Part shown: positions 55,983 to 64,000 of the stretch, piece after piece
How positions within the stretch are numbered: position 1 is the first letter of the stretch
Layout of the letters: every line of letters starts with the position of its first letter
Origin: Dermacentor variabilis
Lineage: Eukaryota; Arthropoda; Arachnida; Ixodida; Ixodidae
DNA length: 64,000 bases
Reading direction: 5' to 3'
Assembly (NCBI RefSeq): GCF_050947875.1
Contig: NW_027460346.1
Span: forward strand, 3,600,000 to 3,663,999
Notes under the pieces: model-generated
The model's input: the letters and a program-made list of their open reading frames with translations, nothing else
What the model was told of the DNA's origin: nothing
Databases searched by the model: none
Made by a program: the position numbers and the translations under genes

Positions 55983-56999
55983 TGTAAGATGAGGTGGTAC
56001 TTTCGGCCAGACCTTTACAGACCAAACAGAGTTGAGTAGCATAAAACGAAACCACTGGCGTTGCCACAACATCAGCATTTCAAGCGAGGCTCCTTGGGAC
56101 AAATGCACAAAGCGTTTCGTTGGGAAGTATCGATTGCTATAGGCTGGCTGCCTTGGCTAGTAATATGTGTCCGACATCAAGATTCGCTGACGTCTGCTCT
56201 TACGAACACTCCGGGCTCAAGTAGCTTTTGTGTGACTGCCGGCCCTGCTCGTTATCTTGCGGCTTCTTTTTGTTCTGCGTTCCGCTGCGCGCGGTTTCGC
56301 GGACCGCGATGTTTAGATCTCATCTTCGCGCACGTCTGCTTTTCACATGAGATCTCCATTGGTGCAATGAAGATGGACGGCCCCTGTGGAATTATAGCTC
56401 TAAAATGCTAACGGCAGCGTGACCACCGCTCTGAAGGTCGTTAATGAAGCCTCACGTGGGCTGGTCCCGGCCCCGGCGTATAACTAGGAATTTCCTCGTA
56501 CTAATCGGCAGGGACACGAACTGCGAAGCAGGCTGGCGGCGGCTCAATGTGAGTACAAGCGCACATGGGCAGTCACCATCATACTTAACGCGAACACGCC
56601 TTAAACGATTCCATGCACCTTCGGCAGAGGATGCTGGCGATTTCTGGTTGGGGGGCCGTGAATTGGGGCCAGCTTTGTGCGTCTTCCTTCCAGAGCATTT
56701 GTTTTACAGATATGTATGAGAAGATTACATATTAGGCAGGCATTCTGTCGTCATTATTGTTAGATTCCTCAGAACCAATGTGCGCTCACTGGCATTATTA
56801 CGAGGATCAAAACGCCGTTGTCTATAAATCGGTAATCTAGGGCTGGAATTATCTGCCTACGAATAATTCACTAGTGATGGGGCCAAAAGTTGCAAATTGC
56901 CGATGCCGAGATGTTTAACGTCAATTTTTTTTTTAAATGGCGCCTGAAATCGCCAGAGCTCTGTAGCATTCAAAGTAGAAATGCATGAAACGAACCCTG
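55983..56999. other. Stretch without recognisable genes
   Basis: Short open frames only. None has a recognisable protein or splice context. Confidence 0.4.
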
Positions 57000-59300
57000 C
57001 AGTAGAAAGAGAGTTCGACATTATTATAAAGTCTTGAAGCAAACAGTGATTTTTTGTGCGAGCAGATTGATACTATGGAAAAACGCTGCGCAAAAATTGA
57101 ACAGCAAAACGCGGCACTAAAATAGAAAGAAAATGCCGTATTGACAAGTGAATGTGGTCTCCTGAAAGCAAATATGAAAACCCTTGAGTAATAATTTACG
57201 GACTTGGGGCAATGTTGTGAGAACAAAAAAAAATTATGTAAAGGGCCTCCTAGAAACCAAAAAAGGAACGTTTGCTTGCCGTGGGTAAAGGCACTCGGTG
57301 ACGTCACTAGAGAACCAATCTCTGAAGCAGGCGTAGTCGTATCCCATCGAGTGTCGAGAAAGGATGGTGGTTGCTGAAACATTGATGTAGCGCACTTCAT
57401 GGGCGCGGCGTAAACGCGACGAAGTACTTCAAAAAGCAAGAAAGCAACGAGGGATCAGTTATTTTTTTTGGGGGGGGGGGGCTGTCCGGCCTGCTTCAGT
57501 GTTTGTCAGTCAACATTTCTATCCGCTTATAAAGAAAAGGGCTTGGTCAAGCCAGCCAACGTGAAATTTAAAAATAAGAATAAAACACTGGAAGTACGTC
57601 TGAACTAAAGAGGTCAAGTTGTTCACGCGCATAATTTGCACGATACCGATCGTGTTCTGCACATAACCTGCCACGGACATCTTGTGATGATTGAATGAAA
57701 GCTAACATCTGCGTACTTCCCCTTCGTACTTACCACTGCTAGATGACATGTATCTGGCAGCATGCTAGCCTCATTTGCATTATCGAAACGCTAACATGAC
57801 GAAAAAGTAAATATGTATCATTCATTCACTTGAACGCGCAATACTCCCGAAACAAGGATGACGCCCTTCTTTCATTGCTTTCACCTTTTAGATTCTGCTT
57901 CGACGTAATCACGCTGAAAGAAACGAGGTAACAAGATAGGAATGAGGTGTTGAAGGTGCCTGGCTACAAAATAGACTTTATTGTCGTGGTAACGAAGGAG
58001 CAGTCGTCCTATTGAAGGCGAAAAATACGACCGGATATCGTTAACGAGTTAAACCGAACGACGGTACGCTTCAAAGTGTTAATGACGTCGTGTAGTCAGC
58101 GTACTCTGATCGTTTGGTATCGCCCTTTGTGCGGCAGTAAATGGACATTTTTTGCCTTTCTTGACAAGTTACTCAGCTGGGTAAATGATAATTTATGTGT
58201 AATTCTTCGTGGCGATATCTATATTGACATAAAAGGCCCATCAACTGCAAGGGGTGATTTTCTAAGAATACTCGAATCGAATGCATCTATTAACTCATCT
58301 CACCCAGTCCAGTTCAGTGCACTTCTGAAACTTTAATATACATATTTGAAACTAATAGTTACTACTGGAATCTGTACTGTCAGAGGTTACAGCTGCTGAT
58401 ATAAGCGGCCATGTTCCATCTTTAAAAAAAGTTTTGACACTAACGCATCATTGAGACCACTCAAAGCAGCTGATGCGCTCACATTTAATGATATTAACCC
58501 ATAATCAATAAAAAAGTTTCGTATTGCCCTTTCCAAAGGGAAGTGGAAACAGGTACTTTCACTGCAGGACCCTGATGTCACCTCGGATAATTTCGTAGTA
58601 TTATTCAAATCCATATAGTTCAGATGAAATGCCTATTAAACAAAAAAATAGAAAAGACTAAAAAAAACCATCTATCACTAGCAAATAATTCCAGCTAATA
58701 AAATAATAAGACACCTTTTTCGAAAGCATTTTCGCAACTAGAGGTATACAAGACGTTTATGCATATAAATATTGTTCTAATAAGGCGACTGGTACGTTAG
58801 AAAAATTAAAGCAAAATACCTGCATAACTTGTTGAATCAAGAAGTAATAAAAACGAGTGACCTTTTATGGCTAAGGCTTGATAGTCTTCTTGATCGACTG
58901 CAGTAGCAGGGAAAATACGTCGTAGTCTTAATGCTTAGCGAAGAACTATTTTCCTGGACTTCTTTAGCAAACTGTCCTAATTATTACGGTTCATTTCATG
59001 CCAACTATCCCAGCCTTGGCGCTATTACCACCTGCGATATCTTTGTTTAATTGAAGGCCATTCAATATAAGAAAATAGGTCATTTTAAGAGATGCTTTTC
59101 TGAAAACAATTATTTACGTCAATCTTGTGGTAGGGCAAAAAAGGACCAATTATAAAATTCGGGGCTTTGTTACAAAAGCAAACCAATTTTTTCGCAGGAA
59201 AATGAAGAGAGTCCTTATAACGAAAATTGCATTACTGATTATTAGTGTTTCCTCTATTTATTATGGACTGTTAAATGTAGGTGAAATGGTCTAGATCTGG
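57000..59300 (+). pseudogene. Decayed LINE (ORF1 and endonuclease relics)
   Basis: Pieces read through stops and frameshifts. A coiled-coil stretch (FLCEQIDTMEKRCAKIEQQN, 57050-57110) is followed by KALGDVTREPISEAGVVVSH (57285-57345), typical of LINE ORF1 proteins. Farther on an endonuclease piece reads KLLSWVNDNLCVILRGDIYI, then DIKGPSTARGDFLRILESN (58160-58280). This has the GD.NID....S..R.DF..IL pattern of APE endonucleases. Sequence to about 59300 may be further relic. A G run at 57470-57480 interrupts it. Long dead. Confidence 0.5.
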
Positions 59301-61894
59301 ACTTAATTTTTAGAAAGGTGGCTTCCAGTCAAAGTTGTATACGGTATTTCTGCCATGTGCCCTGGACCTGTATTGTGCGTAAAACATTTTTTTTTTCACA
59401 AATGTATTGCGCGGCCTTGCACATCACTGACGATAAAAAAAAACAGTCAGTTTGTTGCATACCTTTATATGCATATTTAACATTGACTTAATTCTCGTAA
59501 AAACATGCCAAATGGCCCATTTAAATGCTCGTTATATTGTTTTGAAATTGATAAACTTTAATCGAAGGGACTTTTCCTTTAGTCGAGAAATATGTATATA
59601 TTTTTTAACTGGTCTATCACCGGTCTCGCAATTTGCGCAGTATTTGGCTTGGTCTTCTCCGCAAAACATCTTGGCGGCAAAGACAAATTACACAGACGTG
59701 AGCAAGCCTGCACCAATAGCGTGGAGTGCAAACTGTTTCAAACTTGATGCCTTCACAGGCTGGAGTGGCCGCTCCAGTCAAGCAGAAGGAGTTGGGTACT
59801 CGTATTTACTCGCATGTCGATGTCTGCTGTCGGCCGGCTCGACGTCATCACCGGACACTGGGAAGCCCATCGGCCCCATTGTGTCCGCTGTATGACATCC
59901 TGCGCTATCGGAGTTGTGATTCAGCGGGATGGTATAATCAACAAAGACATTCAACCAGCTACGATGACTAATTCATGAGATTATTCATTCCATGACCCAA
60001 CAGAAACCTGCTATAACGTATCTGCTGAGTAAGTGAGGCTTTCTTTTTTTTTTTTTAGTAACAGATTCCCGAACAATGTGTCTAATTCCAATCAGTGCAA
60101 ACCTACTGGTATAACCGAGGCTCCTACAGAAGAAATTTGGTGTTTGCTGAGCATTTGGCAGAGCAGTGAAATGTGGCCCTTGTACTAACACACTACGTGA
60201 TTCCAAAGTTCGCCGAAGACCGCTGCAGACAAATTCTGGCATCTATCTGAAAGTGTCACCCATAGGTGTAAAGAATATTTATGCGCTTTCCCGTTAAATG
60301 AAGTTTCGTGTATTGGAAAAAAATAAGAGCTATCATCTTGGAACGTAAGCAGTCGATTGAAAACAATCGGGTTAGAGGGCAATTGAAATTAGACTAATTA
60401 AATAAACACCGTCTAACTAGGTTTGTTAAAGTTAACCTCGTTTTTCTTAATCCTTCCGTTTTATTCTTCAGGATTGAGTTCAGGAAGCTGCGGCACATCA
60501 TTACTGATCCGGCTTGCGACCCACCATGCCGTCCCGGCGGTGGACTGAGCCTGCTACGACAGGAGGCAGAAGCACTTCCGGTCTGTTTCCCGGACGACGG
60601 CAACGCAGCAGTATAAAAGGAAGTGAAGGTATGCCAGTGCGGTATACTTTGGGGTGTACAAGTACAAGAAATCAGCCAGAGGCGAGTGTATGGAACGGTG
60701 GCGATCTGAATGGGATGAGGCCCATCATCTCTGATCAACTTGTGCGTGCGATGATGGGCTTGGCCAGTGTTGGATTTGGTCGCATTTCATATTCAGAACT
60801 GTGAGTTTCATTATAACCATCCACCTTTTGCAAGTTTCGCGTAGCCGTGCCCACGGCGAGCAGAGCACGGTGACGTGCGCGAGGATCCGCGGTTGTCAGA
60901 GGTATAATGAAACACCCTAACGCTTTACCTCTGGGCCAACTACGATTTTCCTTTGGATATACAAGGGCAACGCAGAAATGCTTTCGTGAGGCAACGAATG
61001 GACCGAACTGAACTATCTTTGCAGCATATGATGCGGAAAGTGAACTTCTAGTGATCTTAGTACGCATAATTTTGATGTAGGCATCACGTTGTTCACAATA
61101 ATTCCCGAATATTGGTAAGTGTCTGAAAAAGGGAAAAAAGAAGTTTACATATCCGTATCGATTCACCAAAAGGAAACATCACTGTTATGGGAAGTCGCCT
61201 AATAGAGTATTTAAAACGCCGAAATTTATAATGAATTGACAATGTAAGGGACATTGTAGCAGTGTTCACGAGGTTTTCACTGGTATAGACCTATTACAGA
61301 GTAATGTATAATACACGAATCTTGTCTGCTTTAGATATCGTAATGGGTGCATTTGTCGAAAACATGGTTTTTCAGTTTTCATTGATAATAAAATTTTCAA
61401 CATATATTTGTAAGACAGAATGATGGTCTACTTAACATATCTCCTTCCCATACGGTCACTAAACTTCTTTTCCTGTATTTGCAACAGACCTTATGAAAAT
61501 ATGTGCCGGGTTCGCGCAGGAAAACATTTCTCCGTACCTACGTATTTATTACTCACTGCCGCGCTAAATCTTGTTTTTAAGACGAATCTTTGGTGCAGAA
61601 TACAGACGAAAACAAATTTGTATTAGGCGGGTCGGACATGTTCTCCATTAATACTTTAGGAGATGTCGCAGAGAAACGACATTTGTCACATGTATACAGT
61701 TTTATTTGCTTCACCAATGCCAACGTGCAAAATAGCAAAGCTACTTGTAGTTTGTTTGGAAACTAGTGCGAACTATGCATCTATGCAACTATCTGAGCCG
61801 AGAACATATGAAAGTTGAGTCGGAATTGATGACAGAGAGCTGGGATAGTTGGATGGCATTCCATGAATTTCCAGCGCTTAAGCGTAAACCGGAA
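59301..61894. other. Stretch without recognisable genes
   Basis: AT-rich, with T runs at about 59387 and 60048. Open frames at 59452-59895 and 60514-60804 have no recognisable domain. A TATAAAAG at about 60613 has no gene I can attach to it. Confidence 0.4.
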
Positions 61895-62995
61895 ATTTAT
61901 TTTTATGTTTTATTTATTTTTTATTTATTAAGTACTGCTAGCCTGAATTCCAGGCCTTAAGCAGGAGTGGGTTACACTTCGGTACAAATGTACCTGAACA
62001 ACAAAAAGAGCACATACAAACAATGGAATTGGAGAAAAGTGACTGGTGTATCAAGTACGGCACTGAATTATATAATGTCAAATGGTAAAATGTTATATAA
62101 ATATGAACACACATCATATCGCAATAGTAGATATATGAACACACATCAAGACATATTAGGCAAGTGCGTTGCTCAACAATTGACAATGTGAAGGAAATAA
62201 GCGGAAAAAAAGTATTTGGTTCGATGCGTTATACATGTCAATGCGATGCACAATATAAAGAAAATATAACTGTAAAAACATCAAAATAAAGAAAAGCAGG
62301 ATATAAGTGCGACGCTTTCATAAAACGTTGCTAGATCATTGGTGATAAGACACTATCATTTCACATTTTGAAGTGCGGCAGTGAAAGCGGCAACAGAAGA
62401 GCTCTCGATTACTTCTCTGGGCAAACGATTCCCATCGCGGATGGTGCGGGGAAGGAAATAATTCATGTAAGTGTTGGTTCTACAATAAATTTCGCTAACT
62501 TTTTTGAATGGAAAGAACGAGTGGAACGCTGCGTAAGAGGTTTCAAGTACGTGTTTTTGTCGATTGCAAGGTTATCATTGTATATCACGTAGAATGTTTT
62601 TAGCCTTTCGCGGTATCGTCTTGTTTGTAGGGATTCTAGATTTGCAGAAATTAATAGGGCAGTTGGCGATGTTTTGCTGCTGTACGAATTAAAAATGAAT
62701 CTAGCTGCCTTTCGCTGAATGCTTTCTAGTTTCCTTATATTTGTATTTGTGTGCGGATCCCACACTGCAGCAGCGTATTCGAGTGTTGGCCTTATATACG
62801 TTTTGTAGGCCAAAAGTTTTACATCTCTTGAAGCTTTGGGAAGTGTTCGCCGTAAGTAGCCTAGTTGTCTCATTGCTTTCTTGTGTATGTATGTGATGTG
62901 ATCATTCCATCGAAGATCAGATGTAATAGTTACCCCTAAATATTTGTAACTTGAAACTACAGACAGATTGTTACCGAGAGAAGAAAATACTGAGA
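61895..62995 (-). mobile_element. 5'-truncated CR1/Jockey-type LINE
   Basis: On the minus strand a frame from about 62990 to 62463 reads NNLSVVSSYKYLGVTITSDL, RWNDHITYIHKKAMRQLGYL, then TYIRPTLEYAAAVWDPHTN and IQRKAARFIFNSYSSKTSP. This is the part of a LINE ORF2 that follows the RT catalytic box. The element continues through a 3' UTR to GGCCTGGAATTCAGG and an AT-rich (AAATA)n tail at about 61895-61930. The coding frame is intact as far as it goes. Confidence 0.75.
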
Positions 62996-63035
62996 GAAGA
63001 AATACTGAGAGAATACTGAGAGAAGAAAAGAGGAC
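62974..63035. repeat. Short tandem repeat (ACTGAGAGAAGAAA)n
   Basis: About four units of ACTGAGAGAAGAAA with small changes, exactly at the 5' truncation point of the LINE fragment. It may have arisen during insertion. Confidence 0.6.
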
Positions 63036-63117
63036 TGGACAGGGAGTACGCCGGTATTAAACTAATTTTACGGTCAGCAAATTACACCCACAGGTCACGC
63101 GGCGACCGACTTGAATC

Positions 63118-64000
63118 GTGGGCCATGCGTGCCACTCGTCAGAGATGCGTGACGCACGAGTTGTGACGACACAGATAATCGAACCTTTCAGTGTCAATTT
63201 GAAGGACGAAGTGCTAACACATTTGTCATACCTATTTATTCATGTTCCTGGCTTCGATAATCAGTCTGCATTTTTAATCTATGTGCTTAACCAGAATTCG
63301 TGTGAACAGCGGCTGGCCACAAATATTCAAGTGCCAGTAAAATGTCTGAGTCAGCAGGGCTTTCCACAACATATCATTGCCTCTGTGCTAGAGAGCCTCC
63401 GCAAAGAGTGCAAGTTCAAGGAACCGAAAGAAAAAGGCGTCTACGCTCAGACAGATAAACGGCCACATGTGGTGTTTAAGTGCACTGTATATACCAGTTG
63501 CACAGGTTTAAAAGAAGTTTCGCCAAGTGCAAAAAAAAAATGAATAAGGGTCCTGTGATCTTACGCGACAGCACTATGATCTCATCTTGAGGCACGCCGT
63601 AGTGTCTCAACATCTGGATTAATTTCGACCACCTGGCGTTCTTTGACATGGACGCCAGGTGGGGCGTAACGTGACCGCAAAGCACCAGAGGAGCTGGAAC
63701 GCATGTGCCGAGTCGTGAACGACAAAAGCCACAAGATCCTCCCTACATTAACAAAGCACATCGCTCCTTTCATTGCGTGTTCGACGAGGATAGCATTACC
63801 CAACCAAAGCGGCAAGCGTTACGTCGGCCTGACCGGGCGCTGCCTAAAGCGCTCTTGGGGCAGCATCACGTGCAGGTTCAGGCATTCGGAAGACTTTGTC
63901 ACTTTATGCTGGATTTACATCAATGTTCGAAATACACAAACCAGCATGACGTGTGTGAGCCGCACCGAATCGAGCCGCCGGGAGCTTCGCTCATGTGGGC
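63118..64000 (+). mobile_element. Penelope-like element fragment, continues past the window
   Basis: The frame 63118-63541 includes CLSQQGFPQHIIASVLESL and VYTSCTGLKEVSPSAKKK. These resemble the region between RT and endonuclease in Penelope-like elements (GYP..LI.....  then V.G.S..LKK.A). After a SINE insertion the frame resumes with TLTKHIAPFIACSTRIALPN and SGKRYVGLTGRCLKRSW. The last piece matches the GIY-YIG endonuclease core (CGK.YVGQTGRC). Mismatches and a missing catalytic context suggest a decayed copy. The 3' end lies beyond 64000. Confidence 0.5.
63585..63655 (-). repeat. SINE body fragment inside the Penelope-like element
   Basis: GAGGCACGCCGTAGTG, then TTAATTTCGACCACCTGGCG and TTCTTTGACATG is the reverse complement of the Ruka-like SINE body (compare AAAGAACCCCAGGTGGTCAA). 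Only the tail half is present. Confidence 0.65.

Noticed and set aside
59452..59895. 147-codon plus-strand frame
   Set aside because: No recognised domain, no convincing splice sites and AT-rich composition; probably chance.
63582..63815. 77-codon minus-strand frame
   Set aside because: It is made of a SINE fragment plus antisense of the Penelope-like element.

Overview
This window looks like nuclear DNA from a hard tick (Ixodidae). It is repeat-dense, with short exons separated by multi-kilobase introns. It carries several copies of a tRNA-derived SINE that matches my recollection of the ixodid Ruka family, plus LINE, Penelope-like and DNA-transposon families of tick type. There is no sign of bacterial gene packing. 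The species cannot be named from the sequence alone, and all family calls come from motifs and termini without database searches.

Only two host genes are supportable. The first, on the + strand at about 0.9-23.1 kb, is the 3' half of an SLC22-type organic ion transporter. Its four exons (895-1118, 6483-6697, 13102-13283, 22928-23086) join in phase; the 5' exons lie upstream of the window. Its introns hold MITEs, a hAT-like element, a TIR element with a LINE 3' end inside, a solo LTR, a SINE with a perfect 13-bp target-site duplication, and two RTE-type LINEs in tandem. The second RTE copy is split by a pogo/Tigger element. The second gene, on the - strand at about 36-37.8 kb, is an unrecognised 380-residue proline-rich protein with a strong start context and a splice acceptor upstream.

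From 23 to 35 kb the window is nested DNA transposons: a hAT-like MITE, a pogo relic interrupted by a THAP-domain element, a mariner end, a TA-flanked MITE, a TTAA-flanked 3.57-kb piggyBac-like element, and a 128-bp perfectly centred hairpin.

From 43 to 53 kb there are two nearly complete non-LTR retrotransposons. A CR1/L2-group LINE lies on the - strand; its ORF1 contains a 2A ribosome-skipping motif, and its ORF1 and ORF2 share one frame separated by a single TGA, with no ATG before the endonuclease. An I-clade LINE on the + strand has ORF1 and ORF2 overlapping by 17 nt and encodes EN, RT, RNase H and a zinc knuckle.

From 53 to 64 kb there are microsatellites with a SINE inside, second copies of repeats seen earlier, a decayed LINE, a 5'-truncated LINE, and a Penelope-like element broken by a SINE fragment and cut by the window edge. 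The most interesting lead is the CR1/L2-group LINE, which appears to combine 2A skipping with a stop codon that must be bypassed to make ORF2.
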